Shown here piece by piece: positions 27,388-36,810 of a stretch of DNA of 40,514 bases. The DNA comes from Zhongshania sp. GTDB lineage: Bacteria; Pseudomonadota; Gammaproteobacteria; Pseudomonadales; Spongiibacteraceae. The translations under genes and the position numbers were made by a program. The notes beneath the pieces are model-generated. The model was not told the origin of the DNA and searched no databases. It saw only the letters and a program-made list of their open reading frames with translations. The stretch is from assembly GCF_029212375.1 (NCBI RefSeq), contig NZ_JARGNU010000007.1, forward strand, positions 170,200 to 210,713. The letters are read 5' to 3'. The stretch's first letter is position 1. Each line of letters begins with the position of its first letter.

Positions 27388-28092
27388 CTAAAGAAACGGC
27401 CCTTTCATCAACTTCGGCAGGCAGCGATTAACCACATCGGCGATGTATTCCAAAAACAGGGTGCCCATGCTGGATTTAAAGTGCTGAGGATTCTTGCTGG
27501 CAATGGCAATAACGCCGTCGATGTTGCCAGCTTGAATTGGCATCAGCGCTGCCGAGCCGATATGGTCGGCGTGCTTGCCAAACAAAAAGCTTAGCTCTTC
27601 GCCGCGCAATACCCCACAAATAGCTTTTTTACTGTGCAGTAGGCTGCCGATTTGCTGCTGGGCTTGTTCGGGGCTCACCACGCGGAGCACGCTGCTGCCG
27701 ATCCGGCTGGGGTCGGCAAAGAGAATTAGACTGGCGTAGTCGATATCGTCAAAGTCATTAACGAGGTGGCGGCAAAGAATATTGCTTAGCTCCTCGGCGC
27801 GTTTGGCGTCGATCAGATTGAGAATGAGTTTTTTGCTGCGCTCAAATAGCTGGTCATTGCGGTTGGCATTGTCCAACATATTGCTAATTCTGCCGCGCAT
27901 ATCCATATTGCGCTCGCGCAGAATCTCTACCTGACGCTCCAAGAGGCTTACGACTTTACCGCTTTGGTGGGTGAGTTTAAGCTCGGCCAAGATATCTTCA
28001 TTATTTAGGAAGAAGCCTGGGTGGTTGCGCAAATAACGCGCAACTTCACTCTCGCTGGGTAGTCCGTCTTTTTTTGGTGTTGCACTGTCCAC
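27388..28092 (-). CDS. DUF484 family protein (GAF-like)
   Basis: 234 residues starting at GTG 28092, with AGGA about 7 bp upstream inside the dapF-DUF484 gap. Family features: N-terminal SEVARYLRNHPGFFLNNEDILAELKLTHQSGKVVSLLERQVEILRERN, then a helical linker and a GAF-like domain (LSNILCRHLVNDFDDIDYASLILFADPS..AALMPIQAGNIDGVIAIAS.DPQHF-type). Function unknown; it is almost always found between dapF and xerC. Here dapF is 8 bp upstream, but downstream there is no xerC. Confidence 0.92.
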   Translation of the reverse strand: MDSATPKKDGLPSESEVARYLRNHPGFFLNNEDILAELKLTHQSGKVVSLLERQVEILRERNMDMRGRISNMLDNANRNDQLFERSKKLILNLIDAKRAEELSNILCRHLVNDFDDIDYASLILFADPSRIGSSVLRVVSPEQAQQQIGSLLHSKKAICGVLRGEELSFLFGKHADHIGSAALMPIQAGNIDGVIAIASKNPQHFKSSMGTLFLEYIADVVNRCLPKLMKGPFL

Positions 28093-28100
28093 AAGCGATC

Positions 28101-28931
28101 CTATATTTGTATCTGACCTTCGAAAACCGTCGTCGCGGGGCCTGTCATAATAACGGGCTGACCCACGCCCTGCCAGTCAATACTCAGGTTGCCGCCGGGT
28201 AAGTGTACGGTAACGCTATTATTGAGTTTGCCCTGCACAATCCCGCTTACCACAGCCGCGCAAGCGCCAGTGCCGCAGGCTAGCGTTTCACCTACGCCGC
28301 GCTCAAAAACCCGCAGTTTAATGGTGTCGCGATCGATAACTTGCATAAAGCCCACGTTAACCCGCTGCGGAAAGCGCGGGTGCTGCTCGGCGGTGGGGCC
28401 AATCTCGGCAACGGGAGCGGTATCGACGTCGGCAACCGGCAAAATAACATGGGGGTTGCCCATCGACACCGCGCCAACCCGCCATTCAACGCCATTAATA
28501 TCTAATGCGTAATCGTTGGCCTGCTGCTCAGCGGTAAAAGGAATGCGCAGCGGGTCGAGTATCGGCGCGCCCATGTCGACGCGAACGTGGCGATTCTCGG
28601 TTACTTCTAACTCGATTATTCCGGCCAGCGTTTCAACTTTAATCCGTTCTTTGCCAGTGAGGCGTTTGTCGCGAATATAGCGGGCAAAGCAGCGCGCGCC
28701 GTTGCCACACTGCTCTACTTCACTGCCTTCGGCATTGTAAATTCGGTAGCGAAAATCGACATCGGGCTGGGTGGGAATTTCCACCGCCAGCACTTGGTCA
28801 CAGCCAATCCCAAAATGCCGGTCGGCAATTTTGCGGATATGGTGTGGCTTGAGCTTAAAGCGCTGGGTAATGAGGTCGATAACGACAAAATCATTGCCCA
28901 GGCCATGCATTTTGGTAAAACGTAACTGCAT
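28101..28931 (-). CDS. dapF: Diaminopimelate epimerase
   Basis: 276 residues. [19 protein letters not shown] opens the protein. Catalytic Cys75 is in [14 protein letters not shown] and Cys219 in [14 protein letters not shown], with MGNPHVIL between. The two cysteines act as acid and base to interconvert LL- and meso-diaminopimelate, for lysine and peptidoglycan synthesis in the cytoplasm. It stands between lysA (112 bp upstream) and DUF484, the usual order. All key residues are intact. Confidence 0.98.
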   Translation of the reverse strand: MQLRFTKMHGLGNDFVVIDLITQRFKLKPHHIRKIADRHFGIGCDQVLAVEIPTQPDVDFRYRIYNAEGSEVEQCGNGARCFARYIRDKRLTGKERIKVETLAGIIELEVTENRHVRVDMGAPILDPLRIPFTAEQQANDYALDINGVEWRVGAVSMGNPHVILPVADVDTAPVAEIGPTAEQHPRFPQRVNVGFMQVIDRDTIKLRVFERGVGETLACGTGACAAVVSGIVQGKLNNSVTVHLPGGNLSIDWQGVGQPVIMTGPATTVFEGQIQI

Positions 28932-29043
28932 CGTAAAACCCTGTGGTGCGCCCCACCGATGGCGCTAGTTAACGATGCGGGCGGGTTGCTATAGGTTAGA
29001 GATGCAGATCAGGGCTTGTTGATTACAACAAAAGATCTTGCTC

Positions 29044-30291
29044 TCAGGGCAACACGGTTTCGCCACGCATCAGGTCGGTGACAGTTTCGCGGGCGCGAAT
29101 CAGGTGGCATTGATCGCCGTCTACCATGACTTCCGCCGCACGTCCTCGGCTATTGTAATTGGAACTCATGGTAAATCCATAGGCACCGCTAGATGCCAAT
29201 GCCAGTAAGTCGCCTTCGGCGATGCGCAACTCGCGATCTTTCGCTAAAAAGTCGCCGGTTTCACATACGGGCCCAACAAAGTCATAAGTGCGTAATACGC
29301 CGTCTTCGCGGGGTTTTACCGCTAATAAATCCATCCACGCCGAGTATAAAGAGGGCCGGATCATATCGTTCATCGCGGCGTCGATAATCGCGAAATTTTT
29401 GTGCTCATTCAGCTTTAAATATTCCACGGTGGTCAGCAGCACACCGGCATTGGCGCTAATAGAGCGGCCTGGTTCAAACATCAGGGTCACTTTACGCTCG
29501 CCCAGACGCGCGCGAATTGCCGCAATATAGTCGCTGGTCGCAGGCGCTACCTCATCGCGGTAGCGCACACCGAGGCCGCCACCCAAATCCAAATGTGAGA
29601 TCGCAATACCCATGCTTGCCAAGGTGTCGACTAAGCTTAATACGCGGTCGAGGGCGTCGAGAAAGGGGCTGGTATCAATAAGTTGTGACCCAATATGGCA
29701 GTCCACACCTTTTATGGTGATATTGGCAAGGCTGGCGGCGCGGCGATAAACCTCAGGCGCGCGGGCAATGTCGATACCAAATTTATTGTCTTTCAAGCCG
29801 GTAGAAATATAGGGGTGGGTTTTGGCGTCTACATCGGGGTTGACTCGAATCGAAATCGCGGCCTTAACATCCAGGTCGCTGGCAACGCTATTTAAACGCT
29901 CCAGTTCCGCCTCAGACTCCACATTAAAACAGTGGATGCCCACTTCCAGCGCGCGGCGCATCTCAGCAGCGGTTTTACCCACCCCAGAAAACACAATGCG
30001 TTCGGCCTTGCCACCGGCTGCCAATACCCGCTCGAGCTCGCCAACAGAAACAATGTCAAAGCCCGCGCCAAGCCGAGCCAGCACATTGAGCACGGCAATA
30101 TTGGAGTTGGCCTTTACCGCGTAGCACACCAAATGATCCTGACCAGCCAAGGCCTCGGTGTATTCCGTAAAACGCTGTTCTAAATAGGCGCGGGAATACA
30201 CATAGCAGGGGCTGCCGTACTGCTTGACAATAGCGCTTAGGGCAACGGATTCGGCGTGTAATTCGCCGTTAAGGTAGTGAAAAGGCGTCAT
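29044..30291 (-). CDS. lysA: Diaminopimelate decarboxylase
   Basis: 415 residues. PLP-binding Lys60 is in CYAVKANSN. Other family blocks are GFDIVSVGELERVLAAG, RVNPDVDAKTHPYISTGLKDNKFGI, DCHIGSQL, LDLGGGLGVRY, FEPGRSI and the active-site GPVCETGDFLAKDR. It converts meso-diaminopimelate to L-lysine, using the product of dapF. Its ATG overlaps the lptM stop (ATGA), so the two are translationally coupled. Confidence 0.98.
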   Translation of the reverse strand: MTPFHYLNGELHAESVALSAIVKQYGSPCYVYSRAYLEQRFTEYTEALAGQDHLVCYAVKANSNIAVLNVLARLGAGFDIVSVGELERVLAAGGKAERIVFSGVGKTAAEMRRALEVGIHCFNVESEAELERLNSVASDLDVKAAISIRVNPDVDAKTHPYISTGLKDNKFGIDIARAPEVYRRAASLANITIKGVDCHIGSQLIDTSPFLDALDRVLSLVDTLASMGIAISHLDLGGGLGVRYRDEVAPATSDYIAAIRARLGERKVTLMFEPGRSISANAGVLLTTVEYLKLNEHKNFAIIDAAMNDMIRPSLYSAWMDLLAVKPREDGVLRTYDFVGPVCETGDFLAKDRELRIAEGDLLALASSGAYGFTMSSNYNSRGRAAEVMVDGDQCHLIRARETVTDLMRGETVLP

Positions 30292-30485
30292 AAAGGCTTA
30301 CTCGGGCTTGGCTCGGTAGTTGGGGTACTTGCTGTGCTGTTTACTGAATTATTGCCAGTTGCACTGGCCGCGGCGTCATTGTTTTCAGGATACACCAGCG
30401 GCCCAGTTTGACCGCAGCCAGTGAGCAGCACGGCAAGGCAAAGTGCAGCGGGCCGCGCAAACGCGACTATAGGAAAAGCGGCCAT
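30288..30485 (-). CDS. lptM: LptM-type small lipoprotein (YifL/LppL)
   Basis: 65 residues from ATG 30485. A longer frame to 30626 exists but its extra N-terminus has no signal-peptide character. The signal is followed by lipobox LLTGC (Cys24), and the mature protein begins CGQTGPLVYPE, matching the CGQKGPLYLP start of LptM. LptM assists oxidative maturation of the LptD-LptE LPS translocon by mimicking LPS. The tail is low-complexity Ser/Thr/Pro/Asn. Directly upstream of lysA with a 4-bp overlap, the standard lptM-lysA-dapF arrangement. Confidence 0.9.
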   Translation of the reverse strand: MAAFPIVAFARPAALCLAVLLTGCGQTGPLVYPENNDAAASATGNNSVNSTASTPTTEPSPSKPL

Positions 30486-30632
30486 GATGGTATCCCTAAA
30501 ATTGACTGAGTCGCGCATTATACCTAGGGCGCAAATGAATAACACATACCCTAGGCGCTGCGGGCATGGCCAGTGGCGGCAGGGCCTTAGTATACTCACG
30601 GCATTGAACTGCGATCTGGAAGTCACCGTAAA

Positions 30633-30944
30633 ATGAATGAAGTAATGTTTAACGACAATATCGACGAACTGTTTGTCACCATCGAAGACGCCGTAGACGA
30701 ACTCGATACCGATGTTGATTGCGAAATAAGCGGCGGCGTTTTAACGCTTAAAGCGCCGGATGGCAGCGCCATGATCTTTAGCCGCCAAAGCGCCAGTTGC
30801 GAACTGTGGCTGGCCGCCCGCTCCGGTGGCTTCCACTTTAACTGGGTTGACGAGCAGTGGTACTGCGCCCGCACCGAAAAAAGTCTAGCGCAAATGTTGA
30901 AAGAAATAAGCCTTGAACAAATAGGCGAAGCACTGGTGCTGTAA
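30633..30944 (+). CDS. cyaY: Frataxin-like protein CyaY
   Basis: 103 residues, typical of bacterial frataxin. It has the acidic first helix (NIDELFVTIEDAVDELDTDVDCEI), the beta-sheet core (GVLTLKAPDGSAMIFSRQSASCELWLAARSGGFHFNW) and a closing helix (SLAQMLKEISLEQIGEAL). CyaY binds iron and modulates IscS in Fe-S cluster assembly. It is divergent from lptM and convergent with cyaA across the palindrome array, as in many gammaproteobacteria. Confidence 0.95.
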   Translation: MNEVMFNDNIDELFVTIEDAVDELDTDVDCEISGGVLTLKAPDGSAMIFSRQSASCELWLAARSGGFHFNWVDEQWYCARTEKSLAQMLKEISLEQIGEALVL

Positions 30945-30959
30945 TGAGTTGCGGGGCCG

Positions 30960-31697
30960 TACAGGACTTGCTCCGGTACCTGTTGGCGTGGCAGAACAGT
31001 AAAGCAAACGTCATGCTGGACTTGATCCAGCATCTGGCGGGCGCGTTAGAGACTCAAAACTGCAGTCATGCTGGACTTGATCCAGCATCTGGTGGGGTAG
31101 CCGTGAAGGGGTTCGGTGGTACCGGATTCTGAATCAAGTTCAGAATGACTACGTAGAGGATGAGGCGGCACCGGCCGTAACAGTGTTGTCAAACCGGACT
31201 TGCTCCGATATCTGGCGGGCGTGGTAGAGACTGCAAAAATGCAGTCATGCTGGACTTGATCCAGCATCTGGTGGGGTAGCCGTGAACGGGTTCGGTGGTA
31301 CCGGATTCTGAATCAAGTTCAGAATGACTACGTAGAGGATGAGGCGGCACCGGCCGTAACAGTGTTGTCAAACCGGACTTGCTCCGATATCTGGCGGGCG
31401 TGGTAGAGACTGCAAAAATGCAGTCATGCTGGACTTGATCCAGCATCTGGTGGGGTAGCCGTGAACGGGTTCGGTGCTACTGGATTCTGAATCAAGTTCA
31501 GAATGACTGCGTAGAGGATGAGGCGGCACCGGTCGTAACAATGTTGTCATACCCGACTTGATTTGGTATCTGGCGGGCGCGGTAGAGACTCAAAAATGCA
31601 GTCATGCTGGACTTGATCCAGCATCTGGTGGGGTAGCCGTGAACCGGTTCAGTGGTACCGGATTCTGAATCAAGTTCAGAATGCCTACGTAGGGGGC
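30960..31697. repeat. Tandem palindrome array 1 (unit about 179 bp)
   Basis: The gene-free stretch 30945-31783 is filled by about four tandem units; the same landmark (GCAGTCATG) falls at 31062, 31241, 31420 and 31598, spacing 179, 179 and 178. Each unit has two palindromes. One has arms ATGCTGGA/TCCAGCAT around CTTGA. The other has arms ATTCTGAA/TTCAGAAT around a four-base loop and is read in reverse relative to the first. The first unit is the most diverged. ORFs here (MLDQVQHD type) are spurious translations of the palindromes. No gene is seen. Confidence 0.9.
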
Positions 31698-31783
31698 GGC
31701 TGTAAGCCGGCCTGCTCGGTGTTTACCCTCGCCCGTCAAGCGTCTCCCCACTGTCTCTCCCAAAACCCTACTGCGACAACACT

Positions 31784-34558
31784 CTACTGCGACAACACCG
31801 AGGTATTCAGCATTTCTTCAATATGCTGTTTATAGCGCAGGTAAACACTAGTCTGCTGCGGGGGTAGGGCGCTTAGGTCCATCGCGTCTAATTGGTAGTG
31901 AGTGGGCTGAGTTTCTTGCAGTAGCAATTGGCTGGCGACTTCGTCAAACAGCGCGGGGCCGGTTTTTGCGTATAGGAATACTTGGTCTTGGTAGCGCATA
32001 TCAAACACTAGGCGGCCCTGCTCGTCGGGATGGCCGATGGCTTCTAGGTCTGTGTCGTGGATGGTGTTCATGTCGGCGCTGTCGCTGAGTGTGTTGGCGT
32101 CGAGGGCTTGGCTGCGCCATTTATTGTCTTGTTGGTGTAATTCAAACAAGCGAAATTGATGACTGCTTTGCTGCTCTTGTCGGCAGCGCTGCAAAAAAGT
32201 CAGCAACGGCAGCAGTAGTTGAGCCACATTCGCAAACGCGGCGGTGCTGTAGTGCAGTGAGCCGCGCTCGTCGCGCACGAAGAGGTCGGCGAAATCATCG
32301 CGGCGGTGAAAGAATATATAGCAGTCTGGGCTATTAGCGGTGGCCACTATACTGGCGAGTGCGGAGTTTGGCGCGCAGTAGCGGTCGATCAGCAGGGGGC
32401 TGTAACTGCTTTGGCCTCGGCCGAGGCATTGAATTAAGGTGGAGTAGCCGTGAGCGTGAATGCTGCGCAGCTCGTCATTTTCGGTTTGCAGAATATGAAA
32501 GCCGTTGCCGAGCTTGATAATAAGGCGTTTATTTTTGGGTTTGGCGTAAAACGCGCGGTGCAATAATCTTGGCAAATGGCGTATGCGTTTACGCAGCTTT
32601 TGCTCTGGATCATTAAAACAAATTGCGTCGATCAGCGGTTGTTGGCTTCCTCGAGCGGCGAGCAGCATGAGTTGTTGGTAGGCGCGAAAGGCATCGAGTA
32701 TGGCCTCTGCGCCACTAAATGCGTGTGAGGAAACCTCGCCCCAGCTATTAATAAATACAATTTCAATGTGGCTGATGGAGTAGCTGCTATTGTGCCGCGC
32801 CAAGCCCGCGGCACCTAAGGCGCTGAGCGCGCCTTGCCCTAGATTGATATAGAGCAGCATCGCTTCGGGTACTTTCGGCCGGTTAAAGGCTTCGTGTTTT
32901 TGTGGGTCGGCAGCAAAGGCTTTGCGGGGCAAGTGGCTGCTCAAGTGTGTTGCCATTTTACGTAGATCATTTTCAGAGACGCCGTCTTGGCGACCGTTTA
33001 TGCGCAGGCGAGTGTAGTCGTTAATAAGGCCATTGCAAAAGCACCAACACAGCAAGCCGCTAAGATGGTCGTTCTCTTGCAAAATGGCGTCGGCCTCAAA
33101 GTCGTGGCGGGCGCTGGTGCTAACAGCCCAGCGCCGCTGTTCACCAAAACCTTGGGTGTGAAAAAACAATTGCTCCTCAGACACGTCTGGGGCTATGCCG
33201 GGATTTAGCCATTCCACTTTGTTGCGCTTGCGCTCAAAGGCGGCAAAAAGTTTGCGACCGAGCAGGGTCATTTCTTGGGATTTAATTAGTGCTGGGCTAT
33301 TACTTTGGTGGGCAAAGTCCTGCAAAAACCGGTAGCTATTGGTAAGTTCTGCTACCAAAAAGCGATGTTCTTCCCTTACGCGGCGAATTTTCCAGCGGCT
33401 GCGGGTATCTAAATTTAAGAGCTGCTCTGTAGGCCACTGCCACTCGGCAATAAGGCTTTCTAAAAGCGTTCGTCGCCACGGCGCAACACTGCTGGCAGTC
33501 TGTGATAGGCGTATACCCACCTTGAAATAGAATGCGCGGCGAATCAGCTCAAGGCGGTCAAATTCGTTGCGGGCATTTAAATAATTGGCTAAGCGGCGGT
33601 AGACCATAATATAGGGGTCAACGTCGTCGGCGCTGACCTCGCCGTTGTAAATCGCCTGCTTAAGATCAATGCACAGCGGTATTACATTGGGGTAATCACG
33701 CGCATAGGCTTCGGTTAACAAAAGTTTTAGCGCGGATTTATAGGGTGAACTAATTGCTTTGTATAACTGCCAAACGCCGGCGCCAATAAATTCGCCTGCG
33801 GGAATGTCTGATACCCCACCAAAGTCGATGGATTCGCTGGGACCCACAAAGCCCCTTGCGTGCAGCAGCGAGGTGTACTCGCGATAATTTACTTCTTCAC
33901 TGGGCGGCACCAACCACCACAGCGGATAGCGACCAGCAACGAGCAGGGCGCTGCGGTAGAATTCGTCGAGCAATAAATAATGCTGGCTGGTGCCCGCCGA
34001 TTCCGCACTGAGTCGGTCGCGCTGGCCGCGCCGGAATTGCTCGCTGTCCATTAAGAAAAAGTGAATATCCAAGCCGAGGCTGCGCGCCCAGTCAGAAATG
34101 GCGCCGGCTTTATTGTATAAACGCTGCAAACCTAAATCGTCGATGTCGCTGCGGTGGCAGAGCCAAACATCAAGGTCAGAGTCTTCGGCTTGGGCAACGG
34201 TGCCGCAGGAGCCCATTAAAAAAATGCTGTGGATCTGCGGCGGACCCTGCTCGTCTTGCCGGTATTGCACACTGCGCGCAATATTGGTGCGCATTCGCCC
34301 TAGGGTAAGCTCGTCGGGGGTGTAACTGTCTATGCCGCAAGGGGTGTGGGCACTCTTATAACCTGGCAAAATGGGGTGGTTGATGTGGATTAATAGGGGC
34401 AGTAAATCCAGAAAAATTTGCTGGCGCGGCAGTAGCGCGGTGCGGGTGCGCATTAGACGCTCGCGATTAAGATTGTGAAAACGATCGCGCACCTGTTTGA
34501 GTCCAGCATGGCTAATGCCGCGGTCAAACAGCGGATGGTTGGTCGAATTCTCCGTCAT
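31784..34558 (-). CDS. cyaA: Class I adenylate cyclase
   Basis: 924 residues. The N-terminal catalytic half has the nucleotidyltransferase-type motif FLMGSCGTVAQAEDSDLDVW (GSCGT 116-120, metal-binding DLD 128-130). The class I signature is represented by EFIGAGVWQLYKAISSPYKS. The C-terminal half is the regulatory domain. It makes cAMP from ATP for CRP control. A short direct duplication (CTACTGCGACAACAC, 31769-31783 and 31784-31798) spans the stop codon. cyaA next to cyaY is the standard context. Confidence 0.96.
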   Translation of the reverse strand: MTENSTNHPLFDRGISHAGLKQVRDRFHNLNRERLMRTRTALLPRQQIFLDLLPLLIHINHPILPGYKSAHTPCGIDSYTPDELTLGRMRTNIARSVQYRQDEQGPPQIHSIFLMGSCGTVAQAEDSDLDVWLCHRSDIDDLGLQRLYNKAGAISDWARSLGLDIHFFLMDSEQFRRGQRDRLSAESAGTSQHYLLLDEFYRSALLVAGRYPLWWLVPPSEEVNYREYTSLLHARGFVGPSESIDFGGVSDIPAGEFIGAGVWQLYKAISSPYKSALKLLLTEAYARDYPNVIPLCIDLKQAIYNGEVSADDVDPYIMVYRRLANYLNARNEFDRLELIRRAFYFKVGIRLSQTASSVAPWRRTLLESLIAEWQWPTEQLLNLDTRSRWKIRRVREEHRFLVAELTNSYRFLQDFAHQSNSPALIKSQEMTLLGRKLFAAFERKRNKVEWLNPGIAPDVSEEQLFFHTQGFGEQRRWAVSTSARHDFEADAILQENDHLSGLLCWCFCNGLINDYTRLRINGRQDGVSENDLRKMATHLSSHLPRKAFAADPQKHEAFNRPKVPEAMLLYINLGQGALSALGAAGLARHNSSYSISHIEIVFINSWGEVSSHAFSGAEAILDAFRAYQQLMLLAARGSQQPLIDAICFNDPEQKLRKRIRHLPRLLHRAFYAKPKNKRLIIKLGNGFHILQTENDELRSIHAHGYSTLIQCLGRGQSSYSPLLIDRYCAPNSALASIVATANSPDCYIFFHRRDDFADLFVRDERGSLHYSTAAFANVAQLLLPLLTFLQRCRQEQQSSHQFRLFELHQQDNKWRSQALDANTLSDSADMNTIHDTDLEAIGHPDEQGRLVFDMRYQDQVFLYAKTGPALFDEVASQLLLQETQPTHYQLDAMDLSALPPQQTSVYLRYKQHIEEMLNTSVLSQ

Positions 34559-34591
34559 ATAAAACCTGTTATTAATTAGCCGCTAAGGTTC

Positions 34592-36661
34592 TCACTGTAG
34601 CGGTATTGGCGTTGTGCTGTCATGGGTATCACTACGCATAATGCGACGTATTAATAAGTGCCCCTGTGGGTCTACCTCTCCTTGCCAGTGCTCGGCTAGC
34701 CACGTGGTGGCCACGGTTTCGCTAATGAGCGCTGGGCCGATTATGCGCTGCCCGCTAGCCAATTGCTCGCGCTCATAGCGGGGTACTGCGCGGCCAGCGC
34801 CGCTATCACTCACAACTAGTGGCATATCGATGGCTGCGGCGGGAGCGCGGGGCACTATGGTTGGTAGTGCGGGTACGCTGCTTGGTGCGCGCAGGGCTTG
34901 GCGAATATTAATGAGCTGCACGGGCAGCTCAAGGCGATGGCCGTAGCGGCGGGCGTGGGCTTGGTGGAATGCTTCGCCAAGTGCGGGTAGCGAGGCCTGC
35001 CAGGGCAGATTCAAGGTATACGATTGGCCGGCATAGCACAGATCAACGCTGGGGCTGGCGCTAATCTGGGCGGCATGAACCCCCTCCTTAAGTAATTGCT
35101 CGCGGCCGTTTGTCGCTAAACCGTTCAATGCTGTTTCTATTTCTTCGTTGCTTATTTCCGTGAGCGGGGTATTGAGGGTGCGCGATAATTGCCTTTCACG
35201 CGGCGCCAATAACATGCCAAGGGCCGAAAATACGCCGCCGTAATTGGGCACAATAATCTCGGTGCAGCCCAATGCTTCGGCAAGGGCGCATACGTGCAGG
35301 CCACCTGCGCCGCCAAAACAGCACAGGCTAAAATCGGCGGGGTCGTGGCCGCGCTGCACCGAAATCACTCGTAGCGCGCGCACCATATGTTCATTGGCAA
35401 TGTCGATAATGCCCGCTGCGGTTTCTTCAATACTTAGCTGCAATTGTGTGGCAAGCATGCCCACGGCGTTGCGGGCGGCGTCAAGACTCAAGGGCATACT
35501 GCCACCGAGTTTGGCGCTGGCGGGCAAACGGCCCAGCACCATATTGGCGTCGGTTACGGTGGCGGCAAGCCCGCCTTTGTTGTAGCAGGCGGGACCGGGG
35601 TCGGCGCCGGCCGATTGTGGCCCCACCCGCAAGATGCCGCCTTCGTCCAGATAAGCGAGTGACCCGCCGCCAGCGCCAATGGTGTGCATATCCACCATTG
35701 GTACCGCTACCGGATAAGGGCCAATTTTGCCCTCGTTGGTGAGTTTAATGTCGCCGTTAATCAGCGCAACATCGCTGGAAGTGCCGCCCATATCAAAGCT
35801 CAGCAAGCGCGGCTGGCCAATACTGTCGCCAAGTTGTTTTGCTGCGGCCAATCCACCAGCAGGGCCGGATAATAGTAAATTAACCGCTCGCAGGCCCGCG
35901 TTGGCGGCGTCGGTGGTGCCGCCAGACGATTGCATTACCGATAACGGGGTGGTCTTCAGTGCTGCCTGTAATTGTCCTAAATACGCGGCGACTTTTGGCC
36001 CCAACCAAGCATTAAGCCAAGTGGCCATGCCGCGCTCGTACTCTTTGTACTCGGGTAAAATTTCTGAGGAGCGCGACACAAACACGCCGTCTGGCATGGC
36101 CTCTACAAGGGCTTTTTCAAAGCTGTCATCGATAAACGAGAATAATAAATTTATTGCAACTGCCTCGGGCTTTAACTGCTGCAGCTGGGCTTGAAGCGCG
36201 GCGATATCGTCTGGGGTCAGGGGCTCGATAAGGCTGCCATCGGCGCCGATACGGCCGCCGGTTTCTAAACATAGCTCACGAGGTACCGGCACCACCTTGG
36301 CGGCGGGCCGCAAATCGTAGAGGGCCGCTCGGGTTTGCCGACCAATGGTGAGCATATCGCCAAAGCCCCGATTGCTGATAAACACGGTGCGCACGCCTTT
36401 GCCCTCAAGCGCGGCATTGGTCGCCACAGTTGAGCCGTGTACCACAAGCAATCGGCCAGCGGCTATTAACGCATTTAAGCCCAAGGCTTGAATGCCGCTG
36501 AGAATCGCCTGCTCGGGCTGGGCGGGGGTGGACGGGCATTTGTAGCTGCGCACCTGCTGACCCTGAAAAAGTACAAAGTCGGTAAAGGTGCCGCCAGTGT
36601 CTACACCAAGGTAGGCGACGTTAACAGGCGTTTGGCTTGGGGGGTGAGAGTGTGGAGGCAT
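34592..36661 (-). CDS. Hydantoinase A / oxoprolinase family protein (HyuA-like)
   Basis: 689 residues from ATG 36661; TTG 36676 in frame is a weaker choice. The N-terminal Hydant_A_N domain starts LGVDTGGTFTDFVLF (phosphate-binding loop of an actin-like fold) with VVHGSTVATNAALEGKG. The main domain has LLSGPAGGLAAAKQLG, LSFDMGGTSSDVALI, HTIGAGGGSLA and GPACYNKGG. A C-terminal Hydant_A_C part ends in a beta region. These enzymes open cyclic imides or 5-oxoproline with ATP, usually as a HyuA-HyuB pair. No hyuB is present here, so it acts alone or with a distant partner. Substrate unknown. Confidence 0.9.
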   Translation of the reverse strand: MPPHSHPPSQTPVNVAYLGVDTGGTFTDFVLFQGQQVRSYKCPSTPAQPEQAILSGIQALGLNALIAAGRLLVVHGSTVATNAALEGKGVRTVFISNRGFGDMLTIGRQTRAALYDLRPAAKVVPVPRELCLETGGRIGADGSLIEPLTPDDIAALQAQLQQLKPEAVAINLLFSFIDDSFEKALVEAMPDGVFVSRSSEILPEYKEYERGMATWLNAWLGPKVAAYLGQLQAALKTTPLSVMQSSGGTTDAANAGLRAVNLLLSGPAGGLAAAKQLGDSIGQPRLLSFDMGGTSSDVALINGDIKLTNEGKIGPYPVAVPMVDMHTIGAGGGSLAYLDEGGILRVGPQSAGADPGPACYNKGGLAATVTDANMVLGRLPASAKLGGSMPLSLDAARNAVGMLATQLQLSIEETAAGIIDIANEHMVRALRVISVQRGHDPADFSLCCFGGAGGLHVCALAEALGCTEIIVPNYGGVFSALGMLLAPRERQLSRTLNTPLTEISNEEIETALNGLATNGREQLLKEGVHAAQISASPSVDLCYAGQSYTLNLPWQASLPALGEAFHQAHARRYGHRLELPVQLINIRQALRAPSSVPALPTIVPRAPAAAIDMPLVVSDSGAGRAVPRYEREQLASGQRIIGPALISETVATTWLAEHWQGEVDPQGHLLIRRIMRSDTHDSTTPIPLQ

Positions 36662-36810
36662 AAGCCCTCGCGGCAAAATTTTGCTTATTGTCGCCAGTTA
36701 ATTGGATGATGTCATGTTTTTACGGCCTAGAGGCTGCGCTGGGTTTGTAGCTTGCCCTTAGGCTACAATCCTCGCTTTAGTTTTGTCGTTAATATTAGGA
36801 TTGAATCCCC

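Noticed and set aside
27250-27594. Plus-strand ORF after the alpha/beta hydrolase
   Set aside because: It runs through two repeat arrays and antisense to DUF484, and has no recognisable domain.
31046-31550. Repeated minus-strand ORFs beginning MLDQVQHD
   Set aside because: They are translations of the tandem palindromes, recur with the 179-bp period and have no Shine-Dalgarno or family.
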